DNA of 48,324 nucleotides, taken from NCBI GenBank assembly GCA_021159365.1, contig JAGGRY010000056.1, positions 1 through 48,324 of the forward strand, read 5' to 3'. Position numbers and translations under genes: made by a program. Below the pieces are notes generated by a model that had not been told where the DNA came from, ran no database searches, and worked only from the letters and a program-made list of their open reading frames with translations. Positions 1 to 8,926 of the stretch are shown in pieces (positions within the stretch are counted from its first letter, which is position 1; each line of letters begins with the position of its first letter). The DNA comes from Nitrososphaerota archaeon (GTDB lineage: Archaea; Thermoproteota; Nitrososphaeria_A; Caldarchaeales; Wolframiiraptoraceae).

Positions 1-456
1 ACCCGATATTCAACTTCTTGGCCAACAAGATCCCGATGTTTACTTCACGTTCTTCCTCAGGTTTGCTACCATTAATTGTCGCACCAACATATCCATAAAA
101 TCCCTTGACATCATCGACTCCCCGAACAATTACATCTAGATTTTGATCCTCAACCATGAGCTTTGAACGGATCAATAGCTCTCCATAGACTCTTTTGAAC
201 CCTGCTTTCCGCAGCTCATTAACGACCGAGTATTCTAGGATGCTGGTTGAGATCGTATCCGCCGAGGCGTTCATCATTATCACGCGATCACTCGTATAAG
301 TTGGAATCAGATCTGAAAGTTGTCTCGAATATCCGTTGGCTATGGCCGTTGGAGCTAGAATGACCATGACCAGAAATGCTATGGTGAGGATATAGAGGAG
401 GGTTCGCCTAGGATCGTTGAAAATGCTCCTAAAAGCTGGGGCGAAGGTTGCGGTCA
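1..456 (-). CDS. ABC transporter permease (FtsX/MacB-like), partial, runs off the left window edge
   Basis: Reverse-strand translation reads L(M)TATFAPAFRSIFNDPRRTLLYILTIAFLVMVILAPTAIANGYSRQLSDLIPTYTSDRVIMMNASADTISTSILEYSVV..., an N-terminal TM followed by a MacB periplasmic-like domain; probable TTG start; divergent from an ABC ATPase. Confidence 0.6.
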
Positions 457-516
457 AGCCAGCTAATGGAGATCGAGAATAGATTATTAAGCTTATTTCG
501 ACATCCTTGTGATTGA

Positions 517-1197
517 ATGAAGGAAGGGGTGAACGCCGTTAAGCTGCTCGATATCTGGAAGATCTATCCACCAAATGAGGCCGTGTTGAGGGGAGTGAAC
601 TTAGAAGTCAGCATCGGAAGCTTCATCTCGATCAGGGGAAAGTCCGGAGTCGGGAAATCAACCCTCTTAAGGATAATCGGTTTACTAGATGAACCCACCA
701 AGGGAAGAGTCTTCCTACTTGGAAACGACGTCTCTGAGATGAACGACGATGAAGCCTCCAAGATGAGGCTCAACCATATAGGATTCGTCTTCCAATTCTT
801 CAACCTAATCCCATCCCTAACGATCCTCGAAAACATAGAGCTACCCATGGCCTTAGCCGGAGTTAAAGGAGAGATCAGGAAGAGAAGGGCGATGGAACTC
901 CTTGAGAGGTTTGAGCTATCCAAGCTTGCCGACAAGCTTCCAAGTCAGCTCAGCGGCGGCGAGCAGCAGAGGGTCGCGGTCTTAAGAGCCTTGGCGAATA
1001 AACCTGACATAATATTGGCTGATGAGCCAACAGCGAACTTGGATGAAGAGAATAGCGAGATCTTGCTCGACTTATTCAAGGAGATAAATAGGGAGGAACT
1101 TGTCACAATAATCTTGACGACGGTCAGCGTCGAGGAAAAGCTTCCGACAAACCATGACTATCTCCTCAAGAATGGGAAACTGTATCAAATGAGATAA
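517..1197 (+). CDS. ABC transporter ATP-binding protein (LolD/MacB-like) with degenerate H-loop
   Basis: Walker A GKSGVGKST, signature LSGGEQQRVA, Walker B IILADEPTANLD; H-loop His absent (LTTVS). Confidence 0.9.
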   Translation: MKEGVNAVKLLDIWKIYPPNEAVLRGVNLEVSIGSFISIRGKSGVGKSTLLRIIGLLDEPTKGRVFLLGNDVSEMNDDEASKMRLNHIGFVFQFFNLIPSLTILENIELPMALAGVKGEIRKRRAMELLERFELSKLADKLPSQLSGGEQQRVAVLRALANKPDIILADEPTANLDEENSEILLDLFKEINREELVTIILTTVSVEEKLPTNHDYLLKNGKLYQMR

Positions 1198-1207
1198 TCA
1201 AGCCCTA

Positions 1208-2488
1208 TTAGGCCAAGACTTTCTCCCCGAATTTTATTTCAGCGCCCATCTTCTCCAATCCTCTAAGCAGCTTCCGATGGGAATGGTATGCTAGATATGC
1301 TTCCTCAAGATCTTTAGAGTCCAGCCAAGGCTTCATCGGAGTCAAGATTGACAATTTACCGCCAGAGTCTGCAACCATGGCCGCCAACTCCTTAACAAAC
1401 GTTGAATCTATCAATATGCATCCAACGTATATGATGTGCGTCCTAGGCTTCTTCAGGAAAACTCGTAACCGCCTTACCATTTCATCTAACTTCAACTTAA
1501 CAACTTCTTCCAGAGCGGATGACCTGATTTCTCTCAAGACATCCAATATCCTGCGAGCGGACTTAGGTTCGAAAAGCTCATAGACATCCCATTCCTCAAC
1601 GATATGAGGCTCAACAACATACGCTAAGGCAAGCTTTAACATATCGACCGGATTCACATCCTCTAGATCGAGGATCAATTCATCGCCATTCTTCAAGACT
1701 ATGCTGGGAGATAGGCCTGCTTGAATTGTTGAGACGAGAATTGAGAGAAAGTATGCCGCGCATTCATCCCTAGATACCGGGCCATGCGCCCTAACATCAT
1801 AAATTATCTTGATCGAGCCATATACTTCCTCTAGAAAATCCTTAACCATAAGCTTTTGAAGTCTCGCCGACGCCTTCCAGTCAATGAACTTGAATGAATC
1901 CTCCGGCTGATACTCCCTACTCCACAGATACTCGAAGCCATGGCCCTTCCTCTTCCCCGAAGTCTCGCCGAATCCCGCGGCTCTCTCACCGATCAATCTC
2001 AGCACCTCGATTATCCAGGGAACGATTCGTGGATAGATTATGGCCTTAAGCGTTAACGGCAGCCTAACATCTGTCTTGAAGAGTTCAAAGAAATCGTATA
2101 CACCGATCCTTAAACTCGTTAGCTCGTATTTCCCGCTTCGATCCGAGCCAACCTCGAACCTCAATAGACTTGATGGAGGCTCAACAATCCTCGAATCACA
2201 TCTCAACCACTCATGATCTTCTTCAATCGTGAAGGGCGTCTCACTATACATCTTAACAAGGAGTTCACCTCGTTCACCAGCCCTAATCTTAACGTCCAAC
2301 TTCCTAGGCTCGACCCTCACCTTCCCAGCCTTCTTCACCCTCCTGATGCAATTAACTATAGATGCGGCTAGAATTGATGCTGAGATTATTGAGGCGGCCA
2401 TGAGTATTGGATCCATGAATAAGATAGACGAGGATGACAGAAGTATTGTTATCGCTATGAGCTTCCATCCCCTATTGGTGGGCCTCAA
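1208..2488 (-). CDS. DUF58 domain-containing protein
   Basis: Contains G.G.E(Y).W.REYQPEDSFKFIDWKASARLQKLMVKDF, the DUF58 signature region; start overlaps the MoxR gene stop. Confidence 0.85.
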   Translation of the reverse strand: MRPTNRGWKLIAITILLSSSSILFMDPILMAASIISASILAASIVNCIRRVKKAGKVRVEPRKLDVKIRAGERGELLVKMYSETPFTIEEDHEWLRCDSRIVEPPSSLLRFEVGSDRSGKYELTSLRIGVYDFFELFKTDVRLPLTLKAIIYPRIVPWIIEVLRLIGERAAGFGETSGKRKGHGFEYLWSREYQPEDSFKFIDWKASARLQKLMVKDFLEEVYGSIKIIYDVRAHGPVSRDECAAYFLSILVSTIQAGLSPSIVLKNGDELILDLEDVNPVDMLKLALAYVVEPHIVEEWDVYELFEPKSARRILDVLREIRSSALEEVVKLKLDEMVRRLRVFLKKPRTHIIYVGCILIDSTFVKELAAMVADSGGKLSILTPMKPWLDSKDLEEAYLAYHSHRKLLRGLEKMGAEIKFGEKVLA

Positions 2489-3417
2489 TAGAGGGGAACC
2501 TCCAACTGCTCAAGGACTTTTAGGATGAGTTCTCTCGGCGTAAGATTATCCGCGAGATATTCAGGCTTAATCTTCAACCTATGAGCCAATACCGGGATCG
2601 CCAATCTCTTAACATCATCTGGGATGACATATCTCCTACCTTCGAGAAATGCCAGCGCCCTACTACCCTTATACAGCCAGATACTCGCCCTAGGTCCTGG
2701 TCCAGAGGCCAGCTCCTTAGACTTTCTCAAACTCTCAACGATATCGAGGATGTACTTCTTGATGGGATCTGAGACCATGATCTTCTTAACCCGCCCGATC
2801 AATACCTCAAGCTCCCTTGGAGACGTCACAGACTTAGCTCTCGGACGCTCAAGCTCATCTATCCTGGCGATTATCTCCAATTCTTCAGATCTCCTCGGAT
2901 AACCTAGATCGACGCTATATGCAAACCTATCTATCTGAACCTCCGTTAATGGATAGGTTCCCTCCCCGCTTGATGACAGCTGAGTCGCGATCACGAGAAA
3001 AGGCCTCGGAAGCCTTAGAGTAGTTCCCTCTACACTGACCTGCATCTCCTGCATGGCCTCTATAAGAGCTGCCTGAGCCTTCGGAGTCGCCCTATTAAGC
3101 TCATCGACCAAAACTACATTGGCGAAGATCGGCCCCTTCTTCAAGCTCCATGAACCCGAAGCCATATCGAAGTAGACCGTCCCAATTATATCGGCTGGCA
3201 GGAGATCCGGTGTCATCTGTATCCTCTTAAAAGTGCCTCCTATCGCCGCTGCAAAGGTCTTCGCGAGAGTCGTTTTCCCAGTCCCAGGCGGGCCTTCAAG
3301 CAAGATATGGCCCTCGGTGAGCATGGCGACCAACATCAACCTGATCACATCTCTTAATCCGACAATATACTTTGAGACTTCTGAGACTATTCGGCTTATG
3401 ATCGACGCGCCACTCAT
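2485..3417 (-). CDS. MoxR family AAA ATPase
   Basis: VGLRDVIRLMLVAMLTEGHILLEGPPGTGKT, DLLPADIIG, FANVVLVDELNRATPKAQAALIEAMQE. Confidence 0.95.
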   Translation of the reverse strand: MSGASIISRIVSEVSKYIVGLRDVIRLMLVAMLTEGHILLEGPPGTGKTTLAKTFAAAIGGTFKRIQMTPDLLPADIIGTVYFDMASGSWSLKKGPIFANVVLVDELNRATPKAQAALIEAMQEMQVSVEGTTLRLPRPFLVIATQLSSSGEGTYPLTEVQIDRFAYSVDLGYPRRSEELEIIARIDELERPRAKSVTSPRELEVLIGRVKKIMVSDPIKKYILDIVESLRKSKELASGPGPRASIWLYKGSRALAFLEGRRYVIPDDVKRLAIPVLAHRLKIKPEYLADNLTPRELILKVLEQLEVPLY

Positions 3418-4361
3418 CTTCTCCTCTCCCTCTCAAGCCTTAACAATAGCTCCTTATCCCAAGTCGGATTCCTCATTAAAATCTTTTCAACCTCACTCTC
3501 GACAGCTCTAATACTCTTCCTATATCTCGTGATCACGAGAATCGCTCCCACAAGTATAGCATATCTAGCCTCCGGCGTCGCCAGTATTCTGATCAAAGAT
3601 TCGACCATAGATTTGGCCGACGTTAATCGGCTTGGAACTCGATGAGAATAATCCATCATCACGGTTCTATTTCCAATCAATTTCTCCAAAAGCATATGGT
3701 TATCCTTCATCTCAAGCATCGAGTTTATCCAAATACTCGAATCGGAGATTATTATCAACGATCCTTCACCGACATTAAGCCTACATGCGACGGTGAACGG
3801 CCCCTTAGGTTCGCCTTCATCCCATTCCCCATTCATGTTTAGATCTAGAAAGCTGTAAGAGCTACTAAGCGCCAATGGATTTTGGCAACCTTCTATTATC
3901 GTCGCGTAATTAAAGACTATCTCGTCAACTCCAGATATCTTCACATCTCGTATCCTCGGAAACTTCATGTTACGTTCCTTGAAGAGCGGATCAACCAGTA
4001 GTGACCCATTTAAACGTGCATCGACTCCAAGCAATTCCAGTAGCTCATTCCCGCTCCCGAAGTCATCCGCCAAAATTATTCTTCCACCAGCCTCCAGAAA
4101 CCGTCTAAGGATCAAAGTCTCATATCCCGTGAAATTTCTCTCAGGCCCAATTATTAGAAGCACTGTGTTAGATGGACTTGGAAATAATCTTTCATCAAGT
4201 ACATCTTTAATCAATTGTGGATGATGAACTGTGTAGAGATTTGAGAATCCGTTCCAATAAGGGTTCTCCGGATCAAAATCTTCTGAGGATGGGGCTAGAT
4301 AGATTATGAGCATGATCACGATTATCGTGAGAAGCAATGTAATGGCGATGCTACGCTTCAT
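3414..4361 (-). CDS. DUF4350-like membrane-anchored protein
   Basis: N-terminal TM, NPYWNGFSNLYTV..., GPERNFTGYETLILRRFLEAGGRIILADDFGSGNELLE; C-terminal TM; position in the MoxR/DUF58 operon. Confidence 0.6.
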   Translation of the reverse strand: MKRSIAITLLLTIIVIMLIIYLAPSSEDFDPENPYWNGFSNLYTVHHPQLIKDVLDERLFPSPSNTVLLIIGPERNFTGYETLILRRFLEAGGRIILADDFGSGNELLELLGVDARLNGSLLVDPLFKERNMKFPRIRDVKISGVDEIVFNYATIIEGCQNPLALSSSYSFLDLNMNGEWDEGEPKGPFTVACRLNVGEGSLIIISDSSIWINSMLEMKDNHMLLEKLIGNRTVMMDYSHRVPSRLTSAKSMVESLIRILATPEARYAILVGAILVITRYRKSIRAVESEVEKILMRNPTWDKELLLRLERERRR

Positions 4362-6207
4362 GTATCCACCTCCTCATCTCATCCAATAGATTTCTAACGA
4401 GTTTCATGTCCGGCTTAACACCACCATATATCGCTGTTTCAGCTATGTAGCTGATCTCCTCGAATATCGCCGCTTTCTCACCCAATATGTCGATCACTCT
4501 ATTGAGGAATTCTCTAATGGTCTCGCTCGGCTTCCTAGCGACTCCAATCATTTTCTCAACCACCTTAACGGCTTCGAGGTAGATCTTCGCAATCTCTGCT
4601 AATCCTTCAATCCTTCGCTCAATTTCCTTAACGGCCTCAGCTTTCTTAGCCGTGATCTCAGGTCTCGGCCTTCTCTTCAAAGATATGGCCTTCACAGCAG
4701 TCTTCGATAGGTAAATTACCCCGAATAATGGTATGAGGATTATTATTGGATTAATTATCAACAGTTTGAGCCTCGTGATGGAATGGCTATAGACCGGGTT
4801 GACTGGATCAAACCTGATCACGATATCCGTGAAGCCGCTTGACGCCATTAAGGGAATGCTCAGATTTGCCGAAAACGTACCATTCTCAACCTTTAGAAGA
4901 CGTCTATCTCCAAGAAATTCTAAGACAAGTTCGCCGTCAAGAGCGTTACTAGTGAAGTTTCCAGCGGTCGATAGCTTTCCCTCGATCAACATCTGTGTTC
5001 CAGTTAGGGCTATTGCTGGAGCCTTAATGGATAAGTGAACCGGAATCCTATACACATTTACCCTGATCACATTTCGAGCCGGGGCCAGGATATCATGAGC
5101 CTCCGTATAGAAGATTATCTCATGGACGCCCGTCGAGACTCTTCCAGGAACATTTATCGTGAGGTTAAAGAAGCCATCTCCAGAAATCCTGACCACCCTG
5201 GTCTCACCAAACGCGTCTACATGAAGACTATCTGGAAGAATTCCGCTACTCGTTAAAATCTGCCCCATGACCTTAAGCGTTTCAAGAGGAGTGGCATTCA
5301 TCTTATCGACATAGACATTTATCGTTGGAGTATCGTAGATCAAACTCAACATTATAATCTTTGACCTAGACGCCTTAAACTTCCCCAAATCATCTCCCCT
5401 TGGAATATACTCTGCAAACAGCTTAACGTTAGGCTCATAGAGATATGGGATCTTAATTGAGCCATGGAAACTCCCATCCTCATGCGTGATAAATTCCTCA
5501 ATTCTCCTTCCATCGATGTACACCGTTACAGTTCTCCCCATCATTGGATTATCATCTTCATCGCGGAGAGTTCCATAGATCATAATCCGCGACCCGATCC
5601 AAGCCTCGGAGGAGCTTGCCCACAAGGTTAGCTTTGTGCCTATGATTTCCTTCTCCTTAAGCTGCTTAATTTGAAGTGAGAGTGAGTAGATTTCATCGCG
5701 ATATTCTTGAATCAGATCCCTTAACCCCTCAAGCTTACGTGATAGTTGAGGCAGAGATATTCCAAGAACACGCGAAAATTCTTTAGAGGAATCCTCCAAT
5801 TCGCGGTGTATAATATCTGCCTCGGCCAACGATGTCTCAGCGTTCTTCAGAGTTCTCGTGGCGTTCTCGAGTAAGCCTTGGGATAACTTTAGCTTGGTCT
5901 CGTTTAGAAAAATGCTTGTTTGATCGAGTTTCGAGACCTCTTTACTCAGCAACTCGTTAAATCTATCATAAACATATTTCACGTTCTCAGGAATATAGAC
6001 ACCATATAATTCATGGATCTTCTCAAAGGCGTGGGTGAAGTCCTGGCTAATGACGGCATCTATTATCGAGCCATAGATCATCAGTAGTTCGAGCTTAGAT
6101 GGCATCTCGGGCTCAGCTTGCTGAGGATTTAAGTGTCTCGGTAGATTCGTATAAGTTAACGCCGTCGCCAAGAGAGCCGTTAACGCGAGGACTATTATCT
6201 TGTTCAT
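4351..6207 (-). CDS. Signal-anchored Ig-like/coiled-coil membrane protein with C-terminal DUF4129-like segment
   Basis: N-terminal signal, long helical segment, beta-rich repeats (TVTVYIDGRRIEEFITHEDGSFHGSIKIPY), TM, then cytoplasmic KPSETIREFLNRV...YGGVKPDMKLVRNLLDEMR resembling the DUF4129 tail. Confidence 0.55.
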   Translation of the reverse strand: MNKIIVLALTALLATALTYTNLPRHLNPQQAEPEMPSKLELLMIYGSIIDAVISQDFTHAFEKIHELYGVYIPENVKYVYDRFNELLSKEVSKLDQTSIFLNETKLKLSQGLLENATRTLKNAETSLAEADIIHRELEDSSKEFSRVLGISLPQLSRKLEGLRDLIQEYRDEIYSLSLQIKQLKEKEIIGTKLTLWASSSEAWIGSRIMIYGTLRDEDDNPMMGRTVTVYIDGRRIEEFITHEDGSFHGSIKIPYLYEPNVKLFAEYIPRGDDLGKFKASRSKIIMLSLIYDTPTINVYVDKMNATPLETLKVMGQILTSSGILPDSLHVDAFGETRVVRISGDGFFNLTINVPGRVSTGVHEIIFYTEAHDILAPARNVIRVNVYRIPVHLSIKAPAIALTGTQMLIEGKLSTAGNFTSNALDGELVLEFLGDRRLLKVENGTFSANLSIPLMASSGFTDIVIRFDPVNPVYSHSITRLKLLIINPIIILIPLFGVIYLSKTAVKAISLKRRPRPEITAKKAEAVKEIERRIEGLAEIAKIYLEAVKVVEKMIGVARKPSETIREFLNRVIDILGEKAAIFEEISYIAETAIYGGVKPDMKLVRNLLDEMRRWIHEA

Positions 6208-6446
6208 GTTAGGAGTATCTCCGCGACCCTAACCCCAACTATGAAGAAGAATATTATCAAGAGGATTAAGGCCAGGATGTCTTTGATCCTCCGCCTAGGC
6301 CTCAGAATCGCCGTTGCTATGAAGTATTCGAGGGTGAACATGCTCACATACGCGTCTAATCGCGTCTCCCCCAAAGCTCCTAGGATCGGGACTGTTAAGG
6401 TGATCATCCCGCCGAGAACTATGTTGAACAACAGATTCTTATTCAT
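6204..6446 (-). CDS. Small membrane protein in MoxR/DUF58 gene block
   Basis: 80 aa with TM segments; overlaps both neighbours on the same strand. Confidence 0.55.
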   Translation of the reverse strand: MNKNLLFNIVLGGMITLTVPILGALGETRLDAYVSMFTLEYFIATAILRPRRRIKDILALILLIIFFFIVGVRVAEILLT

Positions 6447-7134
6447 GCTCCCAGACCTCCAATATTATCACCTTAGAGTTCTCCTCTAAGATCTCATCCG
6501 AGACCTTCACCGCTCCAATTAGATTTGCTGTTAAGCATGCCGCTATACTTGCCTCAAGGGATCCGAACACCGACTTGAATCTTCCAGCGGTTACATGCGA
6601 TTTAACATTTTTTAACCTAACAGTTATGAATCCGTCGCTCATAACCTCAATTGAGTCCGCGACCTCCATTAAGTCGACGAGCATATATGTAAGAGCTGAC
6701 TCAAGACTCATTCCCGAGATCTCTGGAATCTTAATTAGCTCTGAGGCCGGTGGAATGAGGATCAAGTATCTGGAATCCCCCTCTTCATGGATCAAACCTG
6801 AGGGTTCAACTCGCTTAGTAGGAGGCCCTCCATCTTCGCTTAACGGAACATAGAGATATACTCTGCCATCATCCGCTCTGACATAATATCCTCTCCTAGA
6901 TATGTCAAATTCCTCGAGAATTGCTTCTAGGCTTAGTATGGATCCCTCAAGCATCGCTCTAATCGCCCTTGGGGGTATGCTCTCTAATGGTGTTAAGAGG
7001 ATCGACGATGCGAGTATCATTAATCCTATTCCCAAGGCAGTTAAGGGGATATTCGATAAGATGATGTATGAGGCTATGGTGAATGGTATGGAGAATATGA
7101 GTAAGCCTAAAGCGAAGATGTAAAGCTTCTCCAA
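6439..7134 (-). CDS. Membrane-anchored protein of unknown function (MoxR/DUF58 block)
   Basis: 231 aa, two N-terminal TMs then a soluble domain; overlapping gene context. Confidence 0.6.
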   Translation of the reverse strand: MEKLYIFALGLLIFSIPFTIASYIILSNIPLTALGIGLMILASSILLTPLESIPPRAIRAMLEGSILSLEAILEEFDISRRGYYVRADDGRVYLYVPLSEDGGPPTKRVEPSGLIHEEGDSRYLILIPPASELIKIPEISGMSLESALTYMLVDLMEVADSIEVMSDGFITVRLKNVKSHVTAGRFKSVFGSLEASIAACLTANLIGAVKVSDEILEENSKVIILEVWEHE

Positions 7135-7767
7135 TCAATCACCCCCACCACGATTTCGAGAGATTATCTCCAACTTCAACAAGGAGTATTTCCTCGCAAC
7201 CGCTCCCGAGGCCAAGCCCAATGTTAAGAGCGACAATGATGTGAAGATTGGGGTTAAGCGAATTCCCCAGGGAGTATAGTTTAAGATTAATCCGACGAGT
7301 GGAACTAGGGCGAGGCTCAATCCTATTGAGAGAGCAAGCCTCTCAAGCTGAGATAGATCTTTCGGCTTCGGATATAATAGCTCTATCAAGGCTGCTCCAG
7401 GGAGATATAGGACGAAGAGGGATCCGAAACCATATCTGAGATATGTGAATGGAGGCTTCTGAGGCGTAAGATAGATTAGGAAAAACGTCATCATAACCGA
7501 ACCTACTAAAAGCCAAAACCATACCACATGACTACTGAAGAAATATTTTAGGAGGGATCTTGGAGGATTTGGATCTATGAATCGGATATAGCCTAAATCT
7601 TTCAACCTATAGACAAGTCTGGCCGCCTCATATCTCTCAACTCTGAGCCTGGTCACGGCTTCCTCAATTACCTGATCTACGCGGGCTTTCCTGTTTCTCT
7701 TTACGATCTTGAGCATCGATTTGAGCGGTTTCTCAAGCTTCGCTGAGTCTTCGCGCTTAAAGCTCAC
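7135..7767 (-). CDS. Winged-helix + DUF1616-like transmembrane domain protein
   Basis: N-terminal wHTH-like segment; TM region LTPQKPPFTYLRYGFGSLFVLYLPGAALIELLYPKPKDLSQLERLALSIGLSLALVPLVGLILNYTPWGI typical of the DUF1616 membrane part. Confidence 0.7.
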   Translation of the reverse strand: MSFKREDSAKLEKPLKSMLKIVKRNRKARVDQVIEEAVTRLRVERYEAARLVYRLKDLGYIRFIDPNPPRSLLKYFFSSHVVWFWLLVGSVMMTFFLIYLTPQKPPFTYLRYGFGSLFVLYLPGAALIELLYPKPKDLSQLERLALSIGLSLALVPLVGLILNYTPWGIRLTPIFTSLSLLTLGLASGAVARKYSLLKLEIISRNRGGGD

Positions 7768-7940
7768 ATCTTCGAATTATTAAGGGGATTATATAAGATT
7801 ATCAATTTGGAGAAGAATTCATTCATGGACTACAAATTAGTTAAATCCCAACCATTTTGCTCTCCTTTCGGCATTTTTAACGAGGGATTAGATGCGAAGA
7901 TCTCTTGAATTTACGCTCATGCTCCTTAACATTATTTTAG

Positions 7941-8432
7941 CTAGGATATAGTTGGCGCCGTGACATTTATCCAGAGCTGAACCCATCTTCCATGATATCT
8001 TAATGTCTCACTTGCAGGATCATAGATCCACATCTCAAAGATCAATCTAGCGTTTCTATATGGCTTCTGGATCTTCAGTGAAACCGGTATCGTGATGTTT
8101 TCGCCATGCGGCAGAATTACCTCATACCTATCTAGAATTGGAGCATTAGCCGAGACATTCTCATTTATCATCGTCGACCTATTTCCGAGCTTCGCATAGA
8201 TCACATAATACATTAGATGGCCTTCATGATTATCTATGAAGAGGTAGAGGTTTATGGTCTGGTTGACTAAGACGTTTTTCGGATAATCCCCGATCTTCAT
8301 CTTTGGCCCCAGCAATCCTATGGCCGAGAACGGCTCAACAACTCTCCCAGATGCGATGAGTTGAGCTATTGAAAAGACCCCGACGACGATTATTATCGCC
8401 AATATGACCGCCTTAACCTCCTCGTCGATCAT
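7941..8432 (-). CDS. DUF1616-like C-terminal (extracytoplasmic) domain protein
   Basis: One N-terminal TM, then F.AIGLLGPKMKIGDYPKNVLVNQTINLYLFIDNHEGHLMYYVIYAKLGN..., resembling the soluble half of DUF1616 proteins. Confidence 0.6.
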   Translation of the reverse strand: MIDEEVKAVILAIIIVVGVFSIAQLIASGRVVEPFSAIGLLGPKMKIGDYPKNVLVNQTINLYLFIDNHEGHLMYYVIYAKLGNRSTMINENVSANAPILDRYEVILPHGENITIPVSLKIQKPYRNARLIFEMWIYDPASETLRYHGRWVQLWINVTAPTIS

Positions 8433-8895
8433 TTTCCCTCACCCTCTCAATAATTTCGATCACCCAACGAGATCTAATCTTCAACCATAAAGTCCAAAAC
8501 ACTCTCGGACCATAATAATATGTCAAGAAAGACAGTATCGCGATCATAGCTACTACGGAGGCGATGGCGATGTTTCTCCAGAAGATCTTTTTCTCCCCCT
8601 CCTCTATGAGGAGGGGTATGCTTGACCTAACTTCTTCAACTAATTCTCTCGCCTCAGATAAGAGCGTCTCTCTATTCTCAGGATTCTCTTCGGCTTCCTC
8701 GACTAATTTCAGAGCTTTTTGAAGTTTCATGGCGGCATCTCGTACATCCGCTCCCTTTTCCTCAGCTTTCACAAGCTTTGAGTAAGTATCTCGTATTGAG
8801 CGGATAACGTCTTCATTTTCACCCATGCATCCTTGAATCATTATCGAGGAGATTATCAGGACCGATATGAGGCTCGCCGCCAATTCTTTTATCAA
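8413..8895 (-). CDS. Signal-anchored coiled-coil membrane protein
   Basis: Signal peptide with CMG motif, helical region rich in E/K, one TM; overlaps the downstream gene. Confidence 0.55.
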   Translation of the reverse strand: MIKELAASLISVLIISSIMIQGCMGENEDVIRSIRDTYSKLVKAEEKGADVRDAAMKLQKALKLVEEAEENPENRETLLSEARELVEEVRSSIPLLIEEGEKKIFWRNIAIASVVAMIAILSFLTYYYGPRVFWTLWLKIRSRWVIEIIERVRENDRRGG

Positions 8896-8926
8896 GGTCT
8901 CCGTTGCCCATCTTTAAGGTGCGGAT

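Noticed and set aside
564-935. 123-aa minus-strand ORF inside the ABC ATPase
   Set aside because: Fully antisense to a well-supported ABC ATPase; Ser/Leu-rich composition typical of a mirror frame.
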